A stretch of 22,126 nucleotides of DNA from an uncultured Eubacteriales bacterium (lineage in GTDB: Bacteria > Bacillota > Clostridia > Christensenellales > Aristaeellaceae). The notes beneath the pieces were generated by a model. That model saw only the letters and a program-made list of their open reading frames with translations, searched no databases and was not told where the DNA came from. The position numbers and the translations under genes are program-made. The stretch is from assembly GCA_900548145.1 (NCBI GenBank), contig URJB01000035.1, positions 1 through 22,126 on the forward strand, given 5' to 3'. Positions 1 through 6,664 of this stretch are shown one piece after another; within the stretch, counting starts at the first letter, position 1; every line of letters begins with the position of its first letter.

Positions 1-9
1 AGGGCTTTC

Positions 10-47
10 CGCTCGCCCTTTGGAAACCTTCGGACGCCAAAGTTGGC
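10..47 (+). repeat. Degenerate intergenic GC-rich repeat, copy A
   Basis: The copy runs from CCGCTCGCCC to CTTCGGAC (28-35), followed by the inverted repeat GCCAA-AG-TTGGC (36-47). The same order of words (C-S-GCYCG, a TTTG or TTTTC core, then CTTCGGRY) recurs on the plus strand at 22054-22091 and on the minus strand at 5266-5300 and 5433-5466. It lies outside any gene, downstream of the stop of the Crp/Fnr gene. The rest of 1-116 shows only a short inverted repeat, CGCCG-TAGT-CGGCG (81-94), and no recognisable gene. Confidence 0.5.
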
Positions 48-116
48 AAGAAACCCATGGGACGTCAAATCCCACTCCCTCGCCGTAGTCGGCGCGCCAA
101 TCCCCCCCTATCCCCT

Positions 117-800
117 TTACTCCCATCCTTCCTCCAACGGCTTTATCAGCCGAAAATGCTCCCTGTGGAACTCCAATAGCCCTTCGTCCCGCAGATGACA
201 GAGCTCCGCCGATAAGCCGCTTCGATCCACCGATAAATAGTCCGCTAACTGCTGCCGTGAAAAGGCAATGTCAAATTCAGCGCCGCCCTGCCGCCGGGCG
301 CAGGCCGATAAGTAGGAAAGGACCTTTGCCCGGGTGCTGCGCTGGCCCATGTGGGTGATCTTCTCGTTCAGACGGAGATTTTTTCCCGCCAGATTCACCA
401 GAAAATTCTGTAAAAACCGCGCTCCGCCCGTATGGGCGGAAAGACCGCCGGTCAAAATCCCCTGCGTTTCCAGAAACAGCGCCTCGCAGGGTTGGCTGGC
501 CGCTACATCCACGTTCAGCGCCGCGCCGGGCAGACAGGCGAAAGTCTCGGCAAAACAGTCCCCCGGACGCAGAGAGGACAGGATGTTCTGGTTGCCCCAG
601 AAATCCTCCTGCCGCACCAGCGCGCCGCCGCTTAAGAGCACCCCGAAGGCCCGGACGGGTTGTCCTGCCCGCAACAGTAACTCCTCCCGGTCAAAAGCAC
701 GCATTTCTCCGTGCAGCGCCGAAAGAAGGGATTCAGTTTCCTCTTCCGTCAGCCCCGTAAACAGGGATGTGGAACGAAGCAGCGGTAAAATTTCTCGCAT
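117..800 (-). CDS. Crp/Fnr family transcriptional regulator
   Basis: A 227-residue DNA-binding regulator of the Crp/Fnr superfamily. Residues 15-115 form a cyclic-nucleotide-binding-like beta barrel, including LLSGGALVRQEDFWGN and the glycine turn SLRPGDCFAE. A long dimerisation helix follows at about 125-155. Residues 179-212 are the winged helix-turn-helix with FSRQQLADYLSVDRSGLS. No N-terminal Fe-S cysteine cluster of the FNR kind is visible, so the effector is unknown. The ATG at 800 has an AAAGGA site upstream. It is divergent from a ferredoxin gene with 158 bases between them. Related regulators in Clostridia often sit beside redox genes, and some respond to nitric oxide or redox state (family knowledge). 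Control of the divergent ferredoxin and of itself is an inference. Confidence 0.9.
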   Translation of the reverse strand: MREILPLLRSTSLFTGLTEEETESLLSALHGEMRAFDREELLLRAGQPVRAFGVLLSGGALVRQEDFWGNQNILSSLRPGDCFAETFACLPGAALNVDVAASQPCEALFLETQGILTGGLSAHTGGARFLQNFLVNLAGKNLRLNEKITHMGQRSTRAKVLSYLSACARRQGGAEFDIAFSRQQLADYLSVDRSGLSAELCHLRDEGLLEFHREHFRLIKPLEEGWE

Positions 801-816
801 GGGCTTTTTCCTTTCG

Positions 817-848
817 TTGAAAATTCAACAGACAATCCAGCTGAATTG
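817..848. promoter_or_regulatory. Candidate Crp/Fnr operator pair in divergent region
   Basis: Two dyads lie side by side between the divergent genes. TTGAA-AA-TTCAA is at 817-828. At 833-848 is a 16-base near-palindrome around CAGCTG, with 7 of 8 base pairs matching (CAAT at one end, ATTG at the other). A position 17 to 50 bases upstream of the regulator gene suits autoregulation. Neither matches the classic FNR box TTGAT-N4-ATCAA exactly. I saw no convincing -35/-10 pair here. Confidence 0.4.
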
Positions 849-958
849 TAGTAGACTGAACGTGCAAAGTCAAGCGGGGATAACGCTCCCGAAGAATCGG
901 CTTTGCGGGGCCGCAGGGGCCTTGCCCCGAAGCGACCGAACTTTTGGGAGGGAAGAAT

Positions 959-1678
959 ATGATTCGCAAAATTATCCATATTGATGAGGAAAAATGCAAC
1001 GGTTGCGGCGCGTGTGCGTCCGCCTGTCAGGAAGGGGCCATCGCCATGGTGGACGGCAAGGCCCGGCTGATGCGGGACGATTACTGCGACGGACTGGGCA
1101 ACTGCCTGCCCGCCTGTCCCACGGGCGCGATCACCTTTGTGGAGCGGGAAGCGGCCGCTTATGACGAGGCGGCGGTGGAAAAACACCTGAAGGAGCGGGC
1201 GGAAAAGGCACTGGAACACGCCAAACCAGTTCACGGCGGCTGCCCCGGCATGATGGCCCGGGCCATTCGCCGGGAAAACGCCCCCGCGCCCGCCGCCACG
1301 CAGGAGATGCCCAGCCAGCTTTCCCAGTGGCCGGTGCAGATCCGTCTGGTGCCGGTGAATGCGCCCTATTTCGATGGGGCCAAGCTGCTGATCGCCGCCG
1401 ATTGTACGGCCTATGCCTACGCCAATTTCCATCAGAAGTTCATTCGGGGACATATCGTGCTGGTGGGCTGCCCCAAGCTGGACGATGTGGACTATGCGGA
1501 CAAGCTGACGGAGATCATCCGTCAGAACGACATTCGCAGCGTTACCGTGGCGCGTATGGAGGTACCCTGCTGCGGCGGACTGGAACGGGCCGCCAAGACG
1601 GCGCTGCAGCAAAGCGGAAAGTTCATTCCGTGGAATGTGGTCACCATTTCTACCGATGGTCGAATTTTGGACGAATAA
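959..1678 (+). CDS. 4Fe-4S dicluster-type ferredoxin-like protein
   Basis: A 239-residue iron-sulfur protein. The N-terminal ferredoxin fold has the first motif C13-x2-C16-x2-C19-x3-C23 and a second motif C43-x5-C49-x3-C53-P. The second motif therefore lacks the usual middle cysteine (Leu46 instead), so one cluster has only three Cys ligands in view. After a linker, residues of about 110-239 form a conserved extension with AADCTAYAY, VGCPKLDD and MEVPCCGGLE, giving extra cysteines that could bind metal or act in redox chemistry. The ATG at 959 is chosen because GGGAGG at 946-952 is well placed; an in-frame TTG at 944 has no such site. It is divergent from a Crp/Fnr gene and followed by a terminator. 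Its electron partners are not in the window. Confidence 0.85.
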   Translation: MIRKIIHIDEEKCNGCGACASACQEGAIAMVDGKARLMRDDYCDGLGNCLPACPTGAITFVEREAAAYDEAAVEKHLKERAEKALEHAKPVHGGCPGMMARAIRRENAPAPAATQEMPSQLSQWPVQIRLVPVNAPYFDGAKLLIAADCTAYAYANFHQKFIRGHIVLVGCPKLDDVDYADKLTEIIRQNDIRSVTVARMEVPCCGGLERAAKTALQQSGKFIPWNVVTISTDGRILDE

Positions 1679-1687
1679 GGAAACTGT

Positions 1688-1720
1688 CCCGCCGCTTCGA
1701 TACGCGGCGGGTTTTCATTT
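1688..1720 (+). terminator. Rho-independent terminator after the ferredoxin gene
   Basis: A perfect 8-bp stem, CCCGCCGC (1688-1695) with GCGGCGGG (1704-1711) and an 8-base loop, is followed by TTTTCATTT. It starts 10 bases after the ferredoxin stop codon. Its T tract overlaps the -35 of the next promoter. Confidence 0.8.
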
Positions 1721-1740
1721 GTCCTTTCCTGTGCTATAGT
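1712..1740 (+). promoter_or_regulatory. SigmaA-type promoter of the uvrA-nudC operon
   Basis: TTTTCA (1712-1717), a 17-base spacer, and TATAGT (1735-1740) preceded by TGC, giving an extended -10. The predicted start of transcription is near 1747. Confidence 0.6.
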
Positions 1741-1747
1741 GAGGGAA

Positions 1748-1793
1748 CGGCGCGGAAGCGCCGAACCATCACCGCCGAAAACGGCATAGGAGA
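1748..1793 (+). promoter_or_regulatory. Hairpin-rich 5' leader of the uvrA-like gene
   Basis: CGGCGC-GGAA-GCGCCG (1748-1763) is a perfect 6-bp stem with a GNRA-type tetraloop. It falls at the predicted 5' end of the transcript. A second small stem, GCCG-AAAA-CGGC (1774-1785), ends three bases before the ribosome site AGGAGA (1788-1793). The pair could stabilise the mRNA or tune translation; this is inference. Confidence 0.45.
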
Positions 1794-1798
1794 AACCG

Positions 1799-4258
1799 AT
1801 GATCGATCATATTCAGATCCGCGGCGCGCGGGTCCATAATTTGAAAAACGTCGATGTAGACGTACCGCTGAACCAGATCGTGGGCATTGCCGGGGTCTCC
1901 GGCTCCGGGAAGTCCTCGCTGGCGCTGGGCGTACTGTATGCCGAAGGCTCCCGGCGCTATCTGGAATCCCTGTCCACCTATACCCGGCGGCGCATGACGC
2001 AGGCCGCACAGGCGCAGGTAGACGAGGTGCTGTACGTCCCCGCTGCGCTGGCACTGCACCAGCGGCCCGGCGTGCCCGGCATCCGCAGCACCTTCGGCAC
2101 GGGAACGGAGCTGTTGAACAGCCTTCGGCTGATGTTTTCCCGGCTGGCCAGTCACCGCTGCCCCAACGGCCATTATCTGCCGCCCACCTTGGAGGTAGCC
2201 GCCGGGCACGAGCTTTGCTGCCCGGAATGCGGCGCAAAGTTTTATGCCCCGTCCGCGGAAGAACTGTCCTTTAATTCGCAGGGCGCGTGTCCTTCCTGCG
2301 ACGGCACGGGCACGGTGCGCACGGTGGACTTGGCGTCGCTGGTGCCGGACGACAGCCTGACCATCGACGAAGGGGCGGTCGCCCCGTGGAAAACGCTGAT
2401 GTGGTCGCTGATGACCGACGTGTGCCGCGCCATGGGCGTTCGGACGGACGTGCCCTTCCGGGAGCTGACGGCGGAGGAAAAGGAGATCGTCTATCACGGC
2501 CCGGCGGTGAAAAAGCACATTTTCTATAAACCAAAAAATTCCAACGACGCGGCGGAGCTGGATTTCACCTATTACAGTGCCGTCTACACGGTGGAAAACG
2601 CTCTGGCCAAGGTGAAGGACGAAAGCGGCATGAAGCGGGTGGAGCGTTTCCTGAAACAGGAGACCTGCCCGGAATGCGGCGGCACCCGTCTGTCGGAAAA
2701 GGCCCGCGCCCCGAAGATGCGGGGGCTGACGCTGGCGGAGGTCTGCCAAATGCCGCTGAACCAGCTGAATCAGTGGGTGGCCGATGTGCCCGCTTCCCTG
2801 CCGGAAAGCATGAGACCCATGGCGCAAAGCATCTGCGACTCCTTTCACCTGACGGCCCGGCGGCTGCTGGAGCTGGGACTGGGGTACCTGACGCTGGATC
2901 GGGCGGCAGCGACCCTGTCCACTGGCGAGCGCCAGCGGATGCAGCTGGCCCGCGCCGTGCGCAACCGTACCACCGGCGTGCTCTACGTGCTGGACGAGCC
3001 CTCCATCGGGCTGCATCCGGCCAATCTGGCGGGCCTGACCGGCGTGATGCAGGACTTGATCGCCGACGGCAACTCCGTGGTGCTGGTCGATCATGACACG
3101 CAGCTGCTTTCGGAGGCGAATTGGATGATTGAGATGGGGCCGGAGGCGGGGGCCAACGGCGGCCGGGTGATCGCTCAGGGTACGCCCGCGGCGCTTGCTG
3201 AAGATTCCGCGTCCCGTATCGGGCCGTTTCTGGCGGGAACGGCGCAGGTGGCACGGACGCGCTGCCCAGCGGAGGAGCTTTTCTCGCAGGGGACGATTCG
3301 CTTGTCTACCCGGGCCATCCATACGGTGAAGCCGCTGGAAGTCCGTATGCCCAAGGGGCGGCTGACGGTGGTGACGGGCGTGTCCGGCTCCGGCAAGACC
3401 ACGCTGGTGCTGGAAAGCCTTGCGCCCGGGCTGAACGCCGCCATCCACGGCGAAAAGCTGCCGGAGCACGTGGCCGGAGTGGAGGCGGAGGGCGTTCGGC
3501 AGGTGAAGCTGATCGACGCAGCCCCCATCGGCATCAACGTGCGCTCCACCGTGGCCACTTATGCCAACGTCCATGACGAGCTGCGGAAGGTCTTTGCCAG
3601 GACGGCGGACGCGAAGACGCTTGGGTATAAGGCCGGGGATTTTTCCTACAACACCGGCAAGCTCCGCTGCCCGGTCTGCGACGGCACGGGGATCATTAGT
3701 CTGGACGTGCAGTTCCTCCCGGATGTGGAAATTCCCTGCCCGGAATGCCGGGGAAGCCGTTACAGCCGGGAAGCCCAGCTGGTGCGGCACGGAGACCATA
3801 CCCTGCCGGACTGGATGGACATGGACGTGAACACGGCGCTGGAAGCCTGCGACGGGCTGAAGCTGATCCGGCAACGGCTGCAGGTACTCAAGGAACTGGG
3901 GCTTGGCTATCTGACGCTGGGTGAAGAAACGCCCAGTCTTTCCGGCGGCGAGGCTCAACGGCTGAAATTGGCCGAGGAAATGGGCAAGACCCAGTCGGAT
4001 TCTGTTTTCATCTTTGACGAGCCCACCATCGGTCTGCATCCGCTGGATGTGCAGACCCTTCTGCGGGTCTTTCAGGCGCTGCTGGACCACGGCGCGACGG
4101 TGGTCGTCATCGAGCATGATCTGGACGTGATCCGCAGTGCCGATTACCTGATCGACATGGGCCCCGGCGGCGGGGAAGAAGGCGGACGGATTGTGGCCGT
4201 CGGCACGCCGGAGGAAGTGCGGCAGGTGCGGGAAAGCGTAACGGCAAGGTTCCTGTAA
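1799..4258 (+). CDS. uvrA: UvrA paralogue (UvrA2-like), tandem ABC ATPase
   Basis: An 819-residue UvrA-family protein with two ABC ATPase halves. Half one has Walker A GVSGSGKS (32-39), a signature LSTGERQR (373-380) in place of LSGGEAQR, and Walker B LYVLDEP (395-401). Half two has GVSGSGKT (527-534), LSGGEAQR (714-721) and VFIFDEP (736-742). Cysteine pairs at 121-144, 164/167, 290/293, 624/627 and 647/650 suggest zinc modules. It is over 100 residues shorter than housekeeping UvrA (about 940), as in UvrA2-type proteins that lack the UvrB-binding region. A role in damage recognition or drug self-protection, rather than classical UvrABC repair, is inferred. The ATG has AGGAGA upstream. The next gene, nudC, starts 24 bases after the stop. 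No uvrB or uvrC is in the window. Confidence 0.88.
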   Translation: MIDHIQIRGARVHNLKNVDVDVPLNQIVGIAGVSGSGKSSLALGVLYAEGSRRYLESLSTYTRRRMTQAAQAQVDEVLYVPAALALHQRPGVPGIRSTFGTGTELLNSLRLMFSRLASHRCPNGHYLPPTLEVAAGHELCCPECGAKFYAPSAEELSFNSQGACPSCDGTGTVRTVDLASLVPDDSLTIDEGAVAPWKTLMWSLMTDVCRAMGVRTDVPFRELTAEEKEIVYHGPAVKKHIFYKPKNSNDAAELDFTYYSAVYTVENALAKVKDESGMKRVERFLKQETCPECGGTRLSEKARAPKMRGLTLAEVCQMPLNQLNQWVADVPASLPESMRPMAQSICDSFHLTARRLLELGLGYLTLDRAAATLSTGERQRMQLARAVRNRTTGVLYVLDEPSIGLHPANLAGLTGVMQDLIADGNSVVLVDHDTQLLSEANWMIEMGPEAGANGGRVIAQGTPAALAEDSASRIGPFLAGTAQVARTRCPAEELFSQGTIRLSTRAIHTVKPLEVRMPKGRLTVVTGVSGSGKTTLVLESLAPGLNAAIHGEKLPEHVAGVEAEGVRQVKLIDAAPIGINVRSTVATYANVHDELRKVFARTADAKTLGYKAGDFSYNTGKLRCPVCDGTGIISLDVQFLPDVEIPCPECRGSRYSREAQLVRHGDHTLPDWMDMDVNTALEACDGLKLIRQRLQVLKELGLGYLTLGEETPSLSGGEAQRLKLAEEMGKTQSDSVFIFDEPTIGLHPLDVQTLLRVFQALLDHGATVVVIEHDLDVIRSADYLIDMGPGGGEEGGRIVAVGTPEEVRQVRESVTARFL

Positions 4259-4282
4259 TGGGTTCAGAAAGAAGGAGATACG

Positions 4283-5116
4283 ATGCTGTTTGAGGACGTG
4301 ACGATCGCGGTGCAGCCCTGCGCCGCCGCCCCGAAGGACGAAAGCCCGGTGCTGTGCTTTCAGCCGGGACAGGTGCTGTTGGTTGAAAAAGAGGGCGTTC
4401 CCTGTCTGCCGGTCTACCGGCAGGTCAAACCCCTGTTGCCGGAGGGAACCGTCCTGATCGCGCTGCTGACGGCGGACGGACAGGCGGTCTTTACGCCCGA
4501 TCCGCTGGGGGACGAGGTCATCCCCCAAGGAAACGGCCTGTCCTATGGGCCGATGCGGCTGTTTCGGGAAATGGACTGCCGCTCCGGCGCTGTGCTGACC
4601 GCCGCCCATCATCTGTGGCAGTGGATGCGCCGGAATCGCTTTTGCGGCGGCTGCGGCGGCCGGATGGAACACGACGGGGCGGAGCGGGCCCTGCGCTGCC
4701 CCGCCTGCGGGCAGGTGAACTATCCCATGATCGCCCCGGCGATCATCGTGGCACTGACCTGCGGCGACGCTATCCTGCTGGCGAAGAGTGCCAACAGCCC
4801 GTGGAAACATTACGGGCTGGTAGCAGGTTATGTGGAAGTGGGCGAAACGCTGGAACAGGCCGTCCGCCGGGAAGTGATGGAGGAGGTCGGACTGCCCGTT
4901 CATCACTTGCGGTATGTAGGCAGCCAGCCGTGGGGCGTCAGCGGGTCGCTGATGTGCGCCTTTCAGGGGGAGACTGACAGCTCGCTGCCCTTGAAGATTC
5001 AGCGGAGCGAGCTGGCTGACGCCAAGTGGGTGTCCCGCGGCCAGCTTTCCGCCCCTGCCAGTACCTTTAGCGTCGCACAGGAACTGATCGAACGGTTCCG
5101 TCAAGGTAAGCTGTAA
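4283..5116 (+). CDS. nudC: NAD+/NADH diphosphatase of the NudC family
   Basis: A 277-residue Nudix hydrolase expected to split NADH to NMNH and AMP, and possibly to remove NAD caps from RNA (family knowledge). An N-terminal domain (1-115) precedes a zinc ribbon, C121-x2-C124 and C139-x2-C142. The Nudix box G-x5-E-x7-REV-x-EEVGL is intact at 182-204. The NudC hallmark after the box reads SQPWGVSGS (214-222), whereas the family usually has SQPWPFPxS, so the nucleotide-binding loop differs. The start has a strong AAGGAGA (4272-4278). It is the second gene of the uvrA operon, and both products act on nucleic acid or nucleotide damage. No terminator lies directly after it; the next one is about 480 bases on. 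Confidence 0.9.
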   Translation: MLFEDVTIAVQPCAAAPKDESPVLCFQPGQVLLVEKEGVPCLPVYRQVKPLLPEGTVLIALLTADGQAVFTPDPLGDEVIPQGNGLSYGPMRLFREMDCRSGAVLTAAHHLWQWMRRNRFCGGCGGRMEHDGAERALRCPACGQVNYPMIAPAIIVALTCGDAILLAKSANSPWKHYGLVAGYVEVGETLEQAVRREVMEEVGLPVHHLRYVGSQPWGVSGSLMCAFQGETDSSLPLKIQRSELADAKWVSRGQLSAPASTFSVAQELIERFRQGKL

Positions 5117-5265
5117 GGAAAACGAGGGAAAAGGCCGGACAGCGATTCGGAAGGTTCCGGCAAAGGGGAAAGGCGGATGCCCCGCAAGGGGAGCTTTGGA
5201 GAAGCCATGGCCACAGTGGAAGGAGAGCGCGCAGCATCGAGGGTTGAGAGCACTATGAAGCGGTA

Positions 5266-5300
5266 CAGACCCGAAGCCGTGCCCCACAAGGGACGGGCTG
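5266..5300 (-). repeat. Degenerate intergenic GC-rich repeat, copy C
   Basis: On the minus strand it begins CAGCCCGTCCC and ends GGCTTCGGGTCTG. It is the left copy in the non-coding block and aligns with copies at 10-47, 5433-5466 and 22054-22091. Confidence 0.45.
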
Positions 5301-5432
5301 CACAAGGATACGAAGCCCTGAGAACGTGGGCAGACGAAACCTTGCCGTCGTCCAAGACATATGCCAAACAGAGAGCCAGACCGTAAAATCGTGCAAAGCA
5401 TCGAGAATGGGGATTGCCGCGAAGATGGGCAG

Positions 5433-5466
5433 CAGACCCGAAGTTACACTCCGAAAAGCGAGCCGC
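5433..5466 (-). repeat. Degenerate intergenic GC-rich repeat, copy B
   Basis: On the minus strand it begins GCGGCTCGCTTTTCGG and ends ACTTCGGGTCTG. The perfect hairpin GGACGC-TTC-GCGTCC (minus-strand reading of 5472-5486) lies just upstream of it on that strand. Confidence 0.45.
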
Positions 5467-5593
5467 AAAAAGGACGCGAAGCGTCCAGCATGGGTTTCCC
5501 AAAGGCATTCTGCCGATGGAAGGGGCTTCAAACGGCACAAGCTCGAAATTTGCACCACTGACCGCTGTTCGCGGCTGAAAATTTTGATAACCT

Positions 5594-5635
5594 AAAAAAG
5601 AGGCGCAGGGTTTTCTTCCCATGCGTCTCTTTTTT
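5594..5635. terminator. Bidirectional Rho-independent terminator
   Basis: A six-A run (5594-5599), then a stem AGAGGCGCA (5599-5607) with TGCGTCTCT (5622-5630), extended by GGG/CCC around a TTTTCTT loop with one bulged A, and then a T run (5631-5635). It can end transcription arriving from uvrA-nudC on the plus strand and from holA on the minus strand; holA stops 10 bases away. Confidence 0.85.
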
Positions 5636-5644
5636 CTATTGTTT

Positions 5645-6664
5645 TTATGCCCGCAAAATGGCTTCCAGCCGCAGCAGAGCATTTTCGGCGCAGCCCTCCT
5701 GCGGGGTCAGGCCGCCCTTGACCTGCTGCTCGTAGTCGAGCAGGCTCTCATAGGCCTCCTTGAGCCGGGCCCGGTCGTAGCGGCGGGCCTGCTGCTGGGT
5801 GCGGCTGACGGCAAAGGGCGGGATGCCCAGCAGCGAAGCCTGACTCTGCTGGGGTGCGCGCTCGTCCATCAGGCAGCGCATGTGGTACAGAATGCGGTAT
5901 TGACGCAGCAGCATGGCCAGAATGCCGATGCGATCCTCCCCGGCCCGCACCATGTCCTTCAAAAGGCCGAAGGCCACGTCGTTGCGGCCCGCCACCTGCG
6001 CGTCCACCATCTGGAATACCGTGCATTCGGTGGAACGGGTGCAGATCGCGTCGATGTCCGCTTCCGTCACTTCTGGCCGGTCGGCCAGATAGGCGGCCAG
6101 CTTTTCCATTTCCTGCTTGAGCAGCGCCGCGTCCCGGCCTACGGTGAAGACCAGCTTGTCCGCCGTCCGAGGCGTCATCTGCTTGCCCATCCGCGCCATG
6201 GTTCTCCGGGCCCAGTCCGCGCATTCCGCGTCGCTCATGGGGGAAAAATCCACAATGGCGTTTTTCTTTTTCAGCAGCGTGTACAGCTTTTTGCGTCCGT
6301 CGGCCTTGCCCTTGACAAAAAACACCACGCAGGCGGTGGGCGGGATACGCTCCACGTATTCGGCGATCTGAGCGGCTTTGTCCTCGTTTTCCGCCTTTTT
6401 CCCGGCGGTCAGAAGGCTGCATTCCCGGATGATGACGATGCGCCTGTCCGCCATGAAGGGCAGCGTTTCGGCGGCGGCAATGAGCGCGTCGGCCTCCGGG
6501 TCGGTCAGGTCGGTCAGGTTCAGCTCCTCCAGCCCGGCGGGCAGCAGCTTCGTGCACAGCTGGCGCACCGCCTGCTGCTTGATGTATTCCTCCGTGCCCT
6601 CCATCAGGTAGACGGGCTGGATGTTTCCCTTTTTGACCTGCTCAAAAAACGCGGTATGGTTCAT
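5645..6664 (-). CDS. holA: DNA polymerase III delta subunit
   Basis: A 339-residue clamp-loader delta subunit, which opens the beta sliding clamp during DNA replication. The N-terminal part (1-140) has the family pattern FF...GNIQPVYLMEGTEEYI, then LPFMADRRIVIIREC and ACVVFFVKGKADGRKKL. The AAA-like lid region and the C-terminal collar (about 215-339, VDAQVAGRNDVAF and ILAMLLRQYRIL) follow. As in other delta subunits, no working Walker motif is present. The length fits the family (about 340). Its ATG overlaps the comEC stop by ATGA (6661-6664), so translation is coupled. It is the last gene of the minus-strand cluster and is followed by a strong terminator. The comEC-holA order is common in Bacillota (general knowledge). 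Confidence 0.93.
   Translation of the reverse strand: MNHTAFFEQVKKGNIQPVYLMEGTEEYIKQQAVRQLCTKLLPAGLEELNLTDLTDPEADALIAAAETLPFMADRRIVIIRECSLLTAGKKAENEDKAAQIAEYVERIPPTACVVFFVKGKADGRKKLYTLLKKKNAIVDFSPMSDAECADWARRTMARMGKQMTPRTADKLVFTVGRDAALLKQEMEKLAAYLADRPEVTEADIDAICTRSTECTVFQMVDAQVAGRNDVAFGLLKDMVRAGEDRIGILAMLLRQYRILYHMRCLMDERAPQQSQASLLGIPPFAVSRTQQQARRYDRARLKEAYESLLDYEQQVKGGLTPQEGCAENALLRLEAILRA

Larger units (their letters stand above)
5117..5593 (+). other. Non-coding block with internal duplication; possible structured RNA
   Basis: This stretch has no convincing protein: its short open frames on both strands lack ribosome sites and domain features. It holds the hairpins GCCGGA...TCCGGC (with a 16-base loop), CCCC-GCAA-GGGG with a GNRA loop, and GGACGC-GAA-GCGTCC (5472-5486). 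Two degenerate modules about 165 bases apart share AGCATCGAG (5233 and 5397), CAGACCCGAAG (5266 and 5433), and an AAGGA-yr-CGAAGC segment. It ends at a strong terminator. It may be a long 3' UTR of nudC, a processed or independent RNA, or a cluster of decayed repeats. I saw no clear promoter inside it. Confidence 0.4.

Noticed and set aside
61..100. tRNA-like or riboswitch-like sequence at the window start
   Set aside because: Only a short inverted repeat (81-94) is present; no cloverleaf or known aptamer core could be drawn.
1741..1798. LexA/SOS box upstream of the uvrA-like gene
   Set aside because: Only a single CGAAC half-site is present near 1762; the matching GTTCG half is absent.
5177..5386. 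Plus-strand open frame of 69 codons in the non-coding block
   Set aside because: It covers one unit of the DNA duplication, has no family resemblance, and the second unit does not keep the frame. A small protein cannot be fully excluded.
1769..5401. A 1210-codon minus-strand open frame across uvrA, nudC and the non-coding block
   Set aside because: It is antisense to two clear genes, with Arg/His/Gln-rich low-information text and no recognisable motif.
5117..5593. RNase P RNA, tmRNA or a group II intron in the non-coding block
   Set aside because: The conserved cores I looked for (GAGGAAAGTCC of RNase P, the tmRNA tag and its tRNA-like end, intron domain V) are not there.
5101..5682. Minus-strand open frame of 193 codons over the non-coding block
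   Set aside because: It crosses the strong terminator and runs into holA and the end of nudC; there is no ribosome site, and its repeated phrases come from the DNA repeats.
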